A stretch of 37,616 bases of DNA from UKL13-2 sp040379385 (GCA_040379385.1 JBEILF010000007.1:1-37616); one strand, 5' to 3'; shown: positions 1-8,519, counted from the stretch's first letter. Translations and numbers: made by a program. Notes: generated by a model from the letters alone, not told the origin.

Positions 1-873
1 ATCCCCGGTTTATACAACGCTGAACAAGTCGCTGGCTGGAAACTCACCACCGATGCGGTTCACGCCAAGGGCGGCAAGATTTACATCCAATTTATGCATA
101 CCGGCCGCGTGACCCAAGCCGCCAATCTTCCTGCAGGCGCCGAGACCGTTGGCCCGACTGATGTCGTCTGCCCCGGCGAGATGTACACCGATAGCAAGGG
201 CATGCAGCCGCACAGCCAACCACGCGCCATGACGCAAGCTGACATCGATCACGCTGTGGCGGAATACGCAACGGCCGCCAAACTCGCGGTTGAAGCAGGT
301 TTTGATGGTGTCGAGTTACACGCCGCAAACGGGTATTTGATCGAACAATTCTTGAACGCCAACGTCAATACACGGACGGACGGTTACGGTGGCTCTATCG
401 CCGCGCGCAATCGCTTTGCACTTGAAGTTGCTCGTGCAACGGTTGCCGCTATTGGTGCCGAACGCGTCGGTATTCGTCTTTCCCCATACGGCGTCTTCAA
501 CAGCACTGGACCATTTGCGGAGTTGGAGCCACAGTACCTAGCGCTGGTGAAAGAGCTCTCGGCAATGAAGCTCGCCTATCTGCACGTTCTCGATCACTCG
601 GCGATGGGTGCACCACCTGTGCCGGAAGCCTTCAAACTCGCCTTGCGCAATGCCTTCGACGGTCCGTTCATTCTTGCTGGTGGATTTGATGTGACGACGG
701 GCGAAGCAGCATTGAACGACGGTCGCGCCGATATGATCGGTTATGCACGGGCGTTCTTGGCGAACCCTGATTTGGTCGCGCGCATGCAAACAGGTGCAGC
801 ACTGAATGCACCTGACATGTCGACGTTTTATACCCCCGGACCGAAGGGGTATACGGATTACCCCACTCTGTAA
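1..873 (+). CDS. Old Yellow Enzyme family NADH:flavin oxidoreductase (alkene reductase), 5' end missing
   Basis: This is an FMN-dependent ene-reductase of the OYE/NemA group, which reduces activated C=C bonds with NAD(P)H. The frame is open from base 1, so the N-terminus lies outside the window; about 290 codons are present of a usual 350-370. Visible family signatures are the HTGR segment near the start of the visible part, the strongly conserved FDGVELHAANGYLIEQFLN stretch with YGGS shortly after it, the RLSPYG strand, and a late GGF plus IGYARAFLANPDL segment that forms the phosphate-binding end of the TIM barrel. The TAA stop is followed 27 bases later by a clear terminator, so this is the last gene of its transcript. 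The physiological substrate cannot be read from the sequence. It has no evident link with the photosynthesis genes. Confidence 0.9.
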   Translation: MPGLYNAEQVAGWKLTTDAVHAKGGKIYIQFMHTGRVTQAANLPAGAETVGPTDVVCPGEMYTDSKGMQPHSQPRAMTQADIDHAVAEYATAAKLAVEAGFDGVELHAANGYLIEQFLNANVNTRTDGYGGSIAARNRFALEVARATVAAIGAERVGIRLSPYGVFNSTGPFAELEPQYLALVKELSAMKLAYLHVLDHSAMGAPPVPEAFKLALRNAFDGPFILAGGFDVTTGEAALNDGRADMIGYARAFLANPDLVARMQTGAALNAPDMSTFYTPGPKGYTDYPTL

Positions 874-894
874 TGCCAACCTGATCCACGTAGG

Positions 895-928
895 AACAAA
901 AAACCCAGCCGAGGCTGGGTTTTTTTGC
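895..928. terminator. Bidirectional Rho-independent terminator
   Basis: A perfect 10-bp stem (AAACCCAGCC at 901-910 and GGCTGGGTTT at 913-922, 2-base loop GA) is followed by a T run on the + strand and preceded by an A run, which gives a T run on the - strand. It closes the OYE gene on the + strand. It is also the first terminator reached by transcripts of the decarboxylase operon coming from the right. Confidence 0.9.
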
Positions 929-1227
929 ATCGATAAAACATCGTTGCCGATTCACGCAATTGGCGACTGTACCCTGCTTACCATTGCCGCCCACACTCTA
1001 CAAAACGTCGCAGATTGTGCGCGAATACATTGAAAGTGCCGCTTGGAATAACGATTTCTCAGCAGCGGGGCCGATCACAATCTACACACTATCGTCGACT
1101 AGACTTCCTTAGGCTATTGGCGCGATTACGAGAACTTACCATCATATCCACGCTCTTCTACCCCTGATCAGGTGGCATGTAGCCAGGCGTACACACAATC
1201 CTCGTCCCAATCTTGGGTTCTGATTTC
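929..1227. other. Intergenic region without recognised feature
   Basis: About 300 bases between the OYE terminator and the stop of the small - strand gene at 1228. Short open frames cross it on both strands, but none has a ribosome-binding site, a family resemblance or a length that supports a gene. I see no tRNA, no repeat and no further terminator. It probably serves as the 3' untranslated region of the - strand decarboxylase operon. Confidence 0.5.
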
Positions 1228-1431
1228 TCATTTTTGATGCCGCTGCGAAGCGGCCAAAATTCGACGCGCATCGGGGTAGCCGTGTTGAGCGGCAAGATTC
1301 AGAAAATACAAACTTGCATTTGCATTCTGTTCAACTGAGAGCCAGTCGAGCATGGTCTCATCGTCTTCAACGGCAAGCGCTTTTGGCTTGGGGGCCGCTG
1401 CTACACCAGGGCTCGAAACGTCTCCGGTCAC
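1228..1431 (-). CDS. Small hypothetical protein translationally coupled to the decarboxylase gene
   Basis: I do not recognise this 67-residue protein. A GTG start at 1431-1429 overlaps the TGA of the upstream decarboxylase gene as GTGA, the usual layout for translational coupling. A TTG four codons earlier is an alternative start. The first 20 residues are Ala/Pro/Val rich. The rest looks like two amphipathic helices: an acidic stretch ending in LDWLSVEQNANA, then YFLNLAAQHGYPDARRILA, which resembles one helical hairpin of a Sel1- or ankyrin-type repeat. That helical composition and the start/stop overlap are the evidence that it is a real gene. No membrane segment, cysteine pair or catalytic motif is visible. 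It could be a regulator or partner of the decarboxylase, but that is only inferred from position. Confidence 0.45.
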   Translation of the reverse strand: MTGDVSSPGVAAAPKPKALAVEDDETMLDWLSVEQNANASLYFLNLAAQHGYPDARRILAASQRHQK

Positions 1432-3680
1432 GCGCGCACGCAATCCACGAAGTAACGCAATTCACCATCCACCTCATCTTCCACCAATCCGTGAATGTCG
1501 GTCTCGAAGCCGGGGAAACGGGCGTTGAAGTCCCGAGCGAATTTCAAATATTGAACAATAGTCTTGTTGAATCGTTCTCCGGGAATCAACAACGGAATAC
1601 CCGGTGGGTACGGAGTAAGCAAGATGCCGGTGATACGTCCTTCCAGATCATCAATCGGCACACGATCGAGTTCACGATGTGCCATCTTGGCGAACGCATC
1701 GGCGGGTTTCATCGCAGGCTGCATATCCGAGGTATACATCTCGGTAGTGAGGCGCGCGATGTCGTGCGCCTTATACATGTCGTGAATTTGCTGGCAGAGG
1801 TCGCGCAATCCCACACGCTCGTATTGCGGCTGTGTCGCCACGAACTCGGGCAGGATCTTCCACATCGGCTGATTCTTGTCGTAGTCGTCCTTGAACTGTT
1901 GTAACGCAGTGAGCAACGTATTCCAGCGGCCTTTGGTGATACCGATGGTGAACATGATGAAGAACGAATAGAGCCCCGTTTTTTCGACGATGACGCCGTG
2001 TTCAGCGAGAAACTTTGTAACAATCGATGCTGGAATTCCGCTCTTGGCGAACTTACCGGAGACGTCTAATCCGGGCGTAATGATGGTCGATTTGATCGGG
2101 TCAAGCAGATTGAAGTTAGGCGCGAGGTTGCCGAAGCCATGCCACTTTTCATTAGCTTTGAGCAGCCATTGATCGCGGTTGCCGACGCCCTCTTCTGCCA
2201 ACTTGTCTGGACCCCAAACTTTGAACCACCAGTCCTTGCCGAAATCATCATCGACCTTGCGCATGGCGCGCCGGAAGTCAAGCGCTTCGGCAATCGATTC
2301 TTCTACCAACGCGGTGCCGCCGGGCGGTTCCATCATCGCCGCAGCCACGTCGCACGAAGCGATGATGGCGTATTGAGGACTGGTAGAGGTGTGCATCAAA
2401 TATGCTTCGTTAAATCGCGTACGATCCAACTTCACGGTTTCTGATTCTTGAACCAGAATTTGTGAGGCTTGCGAGATACCGGCGAGCAACTTGTGAGTGG
2501 AGTGCGTTGCAAAAATTACCGCATCTTTGCAGCGCGGGCGACCATTGCTGACATCACCAATGGCGTGCATGTCTTTGTAGAAAGGATGGAACGCGGCATG
2601 CGGCAACCATGCCTCGTCAAAGTGCAATGTCTCAACACGACTTCCCAGCGACTCCTTCAACATTTCCACGTTGTATAACACACCGTCATAGGTGGATTGG
2701 GTAATGGTGAGGATGCGCGGCTTGGCGGTCTTGTCGGTAATAAACGGATTGGCGTCGATCTTTCGCTGAATGGCTTCGGGCGAAAACTCAGAAAGTGGAA
2801 TCGGACCGATGATGCCCAAGTGGTTGCGCGTCGGCATCAGGAACACCGGGTTTGCGCCCGTCATGATGATGGCGTGCAAGATCGACTTGTGGCAGTTACG
2901 GTCAACAATCACCGTATCGCCGGGTGCCACGTTAGCATGCCACACCATCTTATTTGAAGTTGAGGTGCCATTAGTGACAAAGAAGCAGTGATCAGCGTTA
3001 AAGATGCGTGCTGCATTACGTTCCGACGCCGCCACCGGGCCAGTGTGATCAAGCAACTGACCCAGCTCTTCGACGGCGTTACACACGTCGGCGCGCAGCA
3101 TGTTTTCACCAAAAAACTGGTGGAACATTTGCCCGATGGGTGACTTCAGAAACGCCACGCCCCCCGAATGGCCGGGGCAGTGCCATGAGTACGAACCATC
3201 CTGCGCATAGTTGACCAGCGCGCGAAAAAATGGCGGTGCCAGCCCATCAAGATAGGACTTCGCCTCACGAATGATGTGGCGCGCGACAAACTCTGGTGTA
3301 TCTTCAAACATGTGTATGAAGCCATGCAACTCGCGCAGTACATCATTTGGCAGATGGCGCGATGTTTTGGTTTCACCGTAGAGGTAGATCGGGATATCGG
3401 CATTTTTGAAGCGTATCTCTTCAATAAACGCGCGCAGATTCAACACCGCCGGATCGAGTTCCGGCCCCGGTGTAAATTCTTCGTCATCAATCGACAAAAT
3501 AAATGCGGAAGCTCGACTCTGCTGTTGCGCAAATTGGGAAAGATCACCGTAACTTGTCACCCCCAATATTTCCATACCCTCGGTTTCGATGGCGGCCGCA
3601 AGCGCGCGAATGCCCAGGCCCGAGGTATTTTCGGAGCGGAAGTCTTCGTCGATGATGACGATGGGAAAACGAAATTTCAT
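1428..3680 (-). CDS. Orn/Lys/Arg decarboxylase, fold type I, PLP-dependent (inducible class)
   Basis: This 750-residue enzyme decarboxylates a basic amino acid (lysine, arginine or ornithine) to the polyamine or diamine; which substrate is used cannot be settled by eye. Residues 1-130 form the response-regulator-like wing domain typical of the inducible bacterial decarboxylases (opening FPIVIIDEDF). Residues 160-560 hold the PLP domain: FFVTNGTSTSNK around 233-244 for phosphate binding, HFDEAW at 353-358 with Asp355 expected to contact the pyridine nitrogen, and HSTHK with Lys397 as the Schiff-base lysine. The C-terminal domain follows. Its length matches the roughly 715-755 residues of the CadA/AdiA/SpeC family. 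The ATG is preceded by GAGAG. Such enzymes serve acid resistance or polyamine supply in betaproteobacteria. A small gene overlaps its stop. Confidence 0.93.
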   Translation of the reverse strand: MKFRFPIVIIDEDFRSENTSGLGIRALAAAIETEGMEILGVTSYGDLSQFAQQQSRASAFILSIDDEEFTPGPELDPAVLNLRAFIEEIRFKNADIPIYLYGETKTSRHLPNDVLRELHGFIHMFEDTPEFVARHIIREAKSYLDGLAPPFFRALVNYAQDGSYSWHCPGHSGGVAFLKSPIGQMFHQFFGENMLRADVCNAVEELGQLLDHTGPVAASERNAARIFNADHCFFVTNGTSTSNKMVWHANVAPGDTVIVDRNCHKSILHAIIMTGANPVFLMPTRNHLGIIGPIPLSEFSPEAIQRKIDANPFITDKTAKPRILTITQSTYDGVLYNVEMLKESLGSRVETLHFDEAWLPHAAFHPFYKDMHAIGDVSNGRPRCKDAVIFATHSTHKLLAGISQASQILVQESETVKLDRTRFNEAYLMHTSTSPQYAIIASCDVAAAMMEPPGGTALVEESIAEALDFRRAMRKVDDDFGKDWWFKVWGPDKLAEEGVGNRDQWLLKANEKWHGFGNLAPNFNLLDPIKSTIITPGLDVSGKFAKSGIPASIVTKFLAEHGVIVEKTGLYSFFIMFTIGITKGRWNTLLTALQQFKDDYDKNQPMWKILPEFVATQPQYERVGLRDLCQQIHDMYKAHDIARLTTEMYTSDMQPAMKPADAFAKMAHRELDRVPIDDLEGRITGILLTPYPPGIPLLIPGERFNKTIVQYLKFARDFNARFPGFETDIHGLVEDEVDGELRYFVDCVRA

Positions 3681-3805
3681 ATTGGCTCTCTGGGCGCTGA
3701 TTGGACAAAAGCAGGATGTGAAACGAAGGGGCGCATTATATGTGAGTCACGCGACGGGCGTGATGATTGGCGCGGCACTAAATCACCACTGTTGAAGCGA
3801 CTTCA

Positions 3806-5260
3806 TCAGAACGACTCATTACCGCGCAGAAACCGCCATTTGCCGACTGGCAAGTCGCCTAGCAACACCTTGCCGATGCGAATGCGCTTTAGGCCCACGA
3901 CCTTTAAGCCGACTATTTCGCACATGCGCCGGATCTGCCGCTTTTTGCCTTCTTGCAAGATGAAGTTAAGCTGGTCGGCGTTTTGCCATTTCACCCTGGC
4001 GGGTTTTAGCGCCTCGCCGTCCAGCTCGAGGCCGTGCCGCAATCGATCCAAGTCACCGGGCGCAAGTTTGCCCTCAACACGCACGAGGTATTCTTTTTCG
4101 ACGGGACTATTTTCACCCACCAGTTGTTTGGCGATGCGCCCATCCTGCGTCAAGACCAGTAGTCCGGTGGAATCAATATCAAGTCTCCCCGCAGGGGCCA
4201 AGCCACGACGGTTGATGTGCTGAAAACGTTCCTCATCCGTCGAAACTTGTGTCTGCGCAGTAATGAGCACACTCGCCGGCTGATAACCATCTTCCGCCTG
4301 GCCGGAAACATAGCCGATGGGTTTGTTTAACAGGATTGTGACGCGCTGACCCTGCATCGCCGTGGCGCGCTGGTCTAGCGTCAGCTTGGCAGTCGGCGAT
4401 ACACGCGTACCAAGCTCAGTAACACGCTCGCCGTCCGCCCACACCCAGCCGCGAGCGATGTAGCTATCTGCTTCACGGCGTGAGCAAAGTCCCTGCTCAG
4501 ACAAAAGTTTCGACACCCGCATCATGCCGTCCGGCTCACGTGCTGGTGTTGCAGACGCGGCGGGTGCCAAGGTCGGCGGTGCCTTGGTGAACGCTTTGTG
4601 TTCGCGTTTTCCGTCGTAGCGCCCGGTCTTGCCGTCGATGCGGGCGACTTGAGCACGATCTCCCGTCGGCGCGCCTCTGGTGTTGCTGGTACCCATTCCG
4701 GTTGATCGCCGCCCGGCGGGGTACGGCACATATGTACCAGTCGCTTGTTTTTCCCGCGTTGCTGCGCCGCCGGAAGGTTTTACCATTAGCGGCGCTGTGT
4801 CGGTACGCTCGCCAAACTTTCCTGGCGGTCGCGCACTGTTTCTGTTGTCTCTTGGTTCGCCGCCATGTGCTGAAGGCGATGATCGCTGTGCATCGGCTTC
4901 ACGGGGCCTACGCTGGCCTTGAGGCTCTGTTTCACGCGGCGGTTGAGTCCCAGCTGATCGCCTGCTGTCTCCCGCCGAGAAGACAGCGTCGGCACGCAGC
5001 CTTGGTGACGCCGACGGCTTTGAACGGTAGTGTTTCGACTCGGAAGATACCGTTGGCGTCGCGGCAATCAGCGGGTGCTTGACCTTTGCGCGCATAACCG
5101 GCAACTCGCGTCCATCACGGCGCGCAGCTTGTTTGGCGCGTGTTGAATGGCTTCTGCCAGTGACGGCGCTAGTCGTGTCTGCGCCACGTTTGGCGACGGA
5201 TTTGGCAAGCGTCAGGGTCGGTTTTTTTGCTGCCGCTTTTGCGGCTGGTTTTGTGGGCAT
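3806..5260 (-). CDS. RsuA/RluB/RluE/RluF-family rRNA pseudouridine synthase with long basic N-terminal extension
   Basis: The enzyme isomerises a specific uridine in rRNA to pseudouridine. Residues 247-300 are an S4 RNA-binding domain (MRVSKLLSEQGLCSRREAD). Residues 305-484 are the catalytic domain, with LLNKPIGYVSG, the catalytic GRLDIDSTGLL motif (Asp361) and the late GKKRQIRRMCEIVGL segment. Residues 1-245 are a Lys/Arg/Ala/Pro/Ser-rich, apparently disordered extension that bacterial RluB/RsuA proteins of about 230-300 residues lack. Long basic tails on such enzymes occur in Burkholderiales and other proteobacteria. The start at 5260 has no good Shine-Dalgarno; Met246/Met247, immediately before the S4 domain, would give a conventional short enzyme. 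Which member (RluB, RluE or RluF) and which uridine are not decidable here. It is unrelated to photosynthesis. Confidence 0.88.
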   Translation of the reverse strand: MPTKPAAKAAAKKPTLTLAKSVAKRGADTTSAVTGRSHSTRAKQAARRDGRELPVMRAKVKHPLIAATPTVSSESKHYRSKPSASPRLRADAVFSAGDSRRSAGTQPPRETEPQGQRRPREADAQRSSPSAHGGEPRDNRNSARPPGKFGERTDTAPLMVKPSGGAATREKQATGTYVPYPAGRRSTGMGTSNTRGAPTGDRAQVARIDGKTGRYDGKREHKAFTKAPPTLAPAASATPAREPDGMMRVSKLLSEQGLCSRREADSYIARGWVWADGERVTELGTRVSPTAKLTLDQRATAMQGQRVTILLNKPIGYVSGQAEDGYQPASVLITAQTQVSTDEERFQHINRRGLAPAGRLDIDSTGLLVLTQDGRIAKQLVGENSPVEKEYLVRVEGKLAPGDLDRLRHGLELDGEALKPARVKWQNADQLNFILQEGKKRQIRRMCEIVGLKVVGLKRIRIGKVLLGDLPVGKWRFLRGNESF

Positions 5261-5342
5261 AGCGTTCGGTATCGATTCAAGTGCAATCTGTTGGCGGTAT
5301 CACTGTTAGGCAAGGAGGGAAATCGCCGACGGTGCAAGCAAA

Positions 5343-5371
5343 TTGCCATTATGGTGGCTTTACGCTTAAAC
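5343..5371 (+). promoter_or_regulatory. Possible sigma70 promoter of tRNA-Val
   Basis: TTGCCA (5343-5348), a 17-base spacer and TTAAAC (5366-5371) lie 17 bases before the mature 5' end of the tRNA. The -35 box is good and the -10 box is weak, so this is a tentative call supported mainly by position. Confidence 0.3.
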
Positions 5372-5388
5372 TCACGTCCGACACGTTG

Positions 5389-5463
5389 GGGCGGTTAACT
5401 CAGCGGTAGAGTGCCACCTTCACACGGTGGAAGTCACTGGTTCGATCCCAGTACCGCCCACCA
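5389..5463 (+). tRNA. tRNA-Val (anticodon CAC)
   Basis: A complete 75-base cloverleaf. The acceptor stem GGGCGGT pairs with ACCGCCC, followed by discriminator A and an encoded CCA. The D arm is ACTC-AGCGGTA-GAGT, and the anticodon arm CCACC-TTCACAC-GGTGG gives anticodon CAC (reads GUG, valine). The T arm is ACTGG-TTCGATC-CCAGT. All four stems are perfectly paired. The gene stands alone between the pseudouridine synthase gene and the small membrane-protein gene, with its 3' end facing the photosynthesis cluster. Confidence 0.98.
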
Positions 5464-5574
5464 ATCGCTCGCCGACAAATTTGCGTAGCGTATTGCTTAG
5501 TGCCAGAGTGAGTTTCAAAACTCGTTTATCCACGGGATTTTTGGGACATTTATGCTTGGAAACGCTTGCCCTGC

Positions 5575-5859
5575 CTAGACTTTATCGGTCTTTCTCGCAC
5601 GTCGAAGTTGGTCAACAATATGCAGACTGAACGACAATAGCAGCGCCGCACCGATCCAACCGACACCAGCACCTGTTAGCGTAGCCCGCAACGCCAACAC
5701 TAAACCGGCACCGGCACCAAGGCTGAAGAATAGGTCTAGCGGCGCTATGCCACGTCCGCTGCGCCGGTAGATAAGCGATAGCACCAACAGTTCCAACAGC
5801 ATCACGGACAAAATGACATCGGCCGCCAGACCGCTGGCAAAAAAACGCTCGATGGTCAT
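5575..5859 (-). CDS. Small integral membrane protein, function unknown
   Basis: A 94-residue hydrophobic protein with about three predicted membrane spans (roughly residues 11-31, 39-59 and 65-82) and a basic C-terminal tail (QLRRARKTDKV). I do not recognise the family. Its ATG overlaps the TGA of the DUF3422 gene by four bases (ATGA), so the two are almost certainly co-transcribed and translationally coupled, and may form one membrane complex. There is no signal peptide, cysteine or histidine motif that would suggest cofactor binding. The pair lies next to the bchP end of the photosynthesis cluster on the same strand, but nothing in the sequence itself shows a photosynthetic role. Confidence 0.65.
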   Translation of the reverse strand: MTIERFFASGLAADVILSVMLLELLVLSLIYRRSGRGIAPLDLFFSLGAGAGLVLALRATLTGAGVGWIGAALLLSFSLHIVDQLRRARKTDKV

Positions 5860-7160
5860 CGCGGATTGTCGTCATCTTGGCCAACGACGCGCCGTCGTGC
5901 GCGCCTCACCGCGAGTGCCACCAACAGAACAATGATCGGAATAGATATACCGGTCGCAAGCTCAACGTTGACGTTGATCCCGGCCGACGCGATGGCCTTA
6001 AACACCCAGCTGATCAAACCGACGACATAGTAGGTGATTGCGGCAACCGACAAACCTTCTACGGTTTGTTGCAGACGTAACTGCAATTTGGCGCGTTTAT
6101 CCATCGATCCCAGCAACGCTTGATTCTGCTTTTCCCTAGCGATATCAACCCTCGTCGACAGCAGCCCGCTGGTTTGCGCTACCCGGTCGGACAGGTCGCG
6201 CAGTCGCTGCGAGACGGTGGCGCAAGTTGCCATCGCTGGTGCCAAGCGCCGCGTCATGAACTCGTCGATGGTTTGTACACCAGCGATGCGGCGCTCACGC
6301 AACTCGGCAATTCGTGTACGCACCAAATCGTAATAAGCCCTGCTTGCGCCAAACCGATACTGGCTCCCGGCCAGCGCACGCTCCACCTCAGCCGCCAGGC
6401 GAGTCAGTTCACCCAGCAGGTGTTCATCGTCACCCGCAGCGGTGGATTTTTCTGCACCGATGCTATCTGTCACGCTGGTAAGGCGGCGCTCCATCGCCGT
6501 CACTTCGGCACCGCGTTGGCGTGCCACCGGCAGACCGAGCAATGCAAGCATGCGGTAGGCCTCAATTTCAAATAAGCGCTGCACCACGCGCCCTGCTTGA
6601 TCGGGCGTGAGACCGACATCAATTACAAGAAAACGCGAATAGCCGTCTTTGTGAATTTTAAAGTCGGTAAATGCGATACCTGCCCCTTCGCTAACCTCAG
6701 CACCGACGGCAATGTTGCCAACAAAGAACGCTTCGAGTTCGCTGGGGGTGGGGACAGGCTGACGCACTGCGAGTTTTGCGTGCGCCGCGACCATTCGCTG
6801 GCCGGGGATACCCTCCAGCCAGTCGTCGGGCAAAAACGATACCGCCGGTTCCGAGAACGGCTGGGGGCTGAGACCAGCGACAAAAAATGTGTAGCCAGAG
6901 AATTCGCCGTGACGCTCCCATTTGATACGTAGATTGTCGAGCTGAGCGCTGAAGTGCGTCGCGCCCGGCTGTGGCGGTGTGACGCCAAAACGCTCACAGA
7001 GCGTAACAATGTGATCCAGCTCGGTTGACCGGTGTTCCGGTGCAACCAATACCGCAACATAACTCGCGCGGGTCGGCGCATGGATTTCGACTGAAAGTCG
7101 TGCATGCACTTCCGCAGCGAGCGTGTAACGATCAGCGTGATCAACGAGACGAGGGGACAT
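5856..7160 (-). CDS. DUF3422 family membrane-anchored protein
   Basis: 434 residues counted from the ATG at 7160. A TTG four codons earlier is also possible; neither start has a clear Shine-Dalgarno. The N-terminal half contains RYTLAAEVHARLS and later FTDFKIHKDGYSRFLVIDVG, matching what I recall of the uncharacterised proteobacterial family DUF3422. The middle is a long helical, partly coiled-coil region rich in Arg/Glu/Leu. Two membrane spans near the C-terminus (about residues 355-377 and 388-412) are followed by a basic RRARRR end. This layout suggests a large cytoplasmic domain held on the membrane. The function is unknown. The gene follows bchP on the same strand after a 150-base gap with no obvious terminator, so read-through from the photosynthesis operon is possible. 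Confidence 0.8.
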   Translation of the reverse strand: MSPRLVDHADRYTLAAEVHARLSVEIHAPTRASYVAVLVAPEHRSTELDHIVTLCERFGVTPPQPGATHFSAQLDNLRIKWERHGEFSGYTFFVAGLSPQPFSEPAVSFLPDDWLEGIPGQRMVAAHAKLAVRQPVPTPSELEAFFVGNIAVGAEVSEGAGIAFTDFKIHKDGYSRFLVIDVGLTPDQAGRVVQRLFEIEAYRMLALLGLPVARQRGAEVTAMERRLTSVTDSIGAEKSTAAGDDEHLLGELTRLAAEVERALAGSQYRFGASRAYYDLVRTRIAELRERRIAGVQTIDEFMTRRLAPAMATCATVSQRLRDLSDRVAQTSGLLSTRVDIAREKQNQALLGSMDKRAKLQLRLQQTVEGLSVAAITYYVVGLISWVFKAIASAGINVNVELATGISIPIIVLLVALAVRRARRRVVGQDDDNPR

Positions 7161-7309
7161 GAATGCTGCCAAGGGAAGTTGAGAATGAATCGCAGCCTGC
7201 TACGAAAGACTGCCAGCAAATGCCTCCCGCCGTCAACCGCGAGTTTTGTGCAGCAGTGAACAGACCTCCGGCGACGCCACGACCGACGCAGCCGCGCAAT
7301 CAAACCTCA

Positions 7310-8518
7310 CTAGACGCGGGCGAACCCGATGAGATGCGCCAAATCCTTGAAAAAAATGCGGATGTGCGCCATCGGCTTAGCACGCACCAGCTTCTTGTGC
7401 ATATAAGCCTGCCAGGTGAGTTCCTGTACATCTTTATCGCGGCAGATACTGACGAACCGCTCACGCCGTTTGTCGCTGTTGTACCAAAACGACTGCATGA
7501 TGCCGAGTATCCAAAACACGCGGCCATGCGCCTTCATGAAGCGCTTACGCGCTGTCGCCAATGCGCTTGCCTGACTGGTCGCAAGAAACTGGAGCGCGGC
7601 ATCGGCGGCGAGACGACCGCCCAACATAGCGTAGTAAATCCCCTCGCCCGAGGCTGGCGCCACCACGCCGGCAGCGTCACCAGCGAGCACGACATCACGA
7701 CCGTTGTCCCAGCGTTTCAGCGGCTTCATCGGCAGCGGCGCGCCTTCTCGACGCACAGTCGCTACATCCTTTAGCCCTGCGGCTTCACGCAACCCTGCGG
7801 TGGCGTTACGGATAGAGAACCCCTTGTGCGCCGTCCCCATGCCAACACTGGTGGTGTTGCCATGCGGGAACACCCAGCCATAAAAATCGGGCGAAACCAC
7901 GCCCTGGTAGTAGACATCGCAACGCGCCGGGTCGAAGCCGGTAGTCGCCGCAGGGGATTGCACAATCTCGTGATACGCGTATACGTAGTTAACATCTGCC
8001 GCCGCATCGACTTCCTGACGTGCAACTTTTGACGATGCACCATCCGCGCCAATCACCAAGCGGGTACGGACCATATGTGACCGCTTTTGCTCACTACCGT
8101 CGCTATCATCAGACTCCGTGCTGTAGTGAACAATCGCATAGCCGGCGCTATCGCGCGTGATCGACTCGTAACTGCCGGTGACACGGGTCGCCCCTAGCAT
8201 TGCCGCACGGGCACGTAGCCACTCATCAAAATGCTCACGATCAACCATGCCAACAAATCCGCCAGTAATGGGCATATCGACGGCAATACCCTTGGGTGAC
8301 ACCATTCGCGCGGATGTAACCTTTGCCACCAGCAATTCATCCGGGATAGCAAACTCTTCAATAGCAGCGGGTGGGATTGCACCGCCACAAGGCTTGATAC
8401 GGCCAGCTTTATCGAGCAGCATCACACGTTTGCCATGGCGTGCTAGGTCGCTCGCGGCGGTCGAACCAGAAGGCCCTCCTCCTACCACCACTACGTCGTA
8501 CACATCTAGGTTCAGCAT
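7310..8518 (-). CDS. bchP: Geranylgeranyl diphosphate/geranylgeranyl-bacteriochlorophyll reductase BchP
   Basis: BchP reduces three double bonds of the geranylgeranyl tail to phytyl, the last step of bacteriochlorophyll a synthesis, using NADPH. The 402-residue protein opens with a Rossmann FAD-binding motif (VVVVGGGPSGSTAASDLAR, residues 9-27), followed by KPCGGAIPP around 43-51. Further on come VIGADGASSKVAR and the second FAD motif VVLAGDAAGVVAPASGEGIYYAM, all typical of the ChlP/BchP family. Length is normal (about 390-410). The ATG is preceded by GGGAG nine bases upstream. It is the last photosynthesis gene of the leftward bchG-transporter-bchP transcript; the upstream stop lies one base before its ATG. 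The order bchG, PucC-like gene, bchP is the same as in Rhodobacter. Confidence 0.95.
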   Translation of the reverse strand: MLNLDVYDVVVVGGGPSGSTAASDLARHGKRVMLLDKAGRIKPCGGAIPPAAIEEFAIPDELLVAKVTSARMVSPKGIAVDMPITGGFVGMVDREHFDEWLRARAAMLGATRVTGSYESITRDSAGYAIVHYSTESDDSDGSEQKRSHMVRTRLVIGADGASSKVARQEVDAAADVNYVYAYHEIVQSPAATTGFDPARCDVYYQGVVSPDFYGWVFPHGNTTSVGMGTAHKGFSIRNATAGLREAAGLKDVATVRREGAPLPMKPLKRWDNGRDVVLAGDAAGVVAPASGEGIYYAMLGGRLAADAALQFLATSQASALATARKRFMKAHGRVFWILGIMQSFWYNSDKRRERFVSICRDKDVQELTWQAYMHKKLVRAKPMAHIRIFFKDLAHLIGFARV

Positions 8519-8519
8519 G

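Noticed and set aside
1314..1904. 196-codon open frame on the + strand opposite the decarboxylase gene
   Set aside because: It lies antisense to a well-supported enzyme gene, has no ribosome-binding site and encodes a low-complexity His/Arg-rich translation; it is a shadow frame.
3276..4223. 315-codon open frame on the + strand spanning the decarboxylase start and the pseudouridine synthase end
   Set aside because: It crosses two real - strand genes and their intergenic gap, with no recognisable domain; long only because of the base composition.
6623..7303. 226-codon - strand frame overlapping the DUF3422 gene
   Set aside because: Ser/Arg-rich shifted reading of the DUF3422 gene; the DUF3422 frame has family motifs and membrane spans, this one has none.
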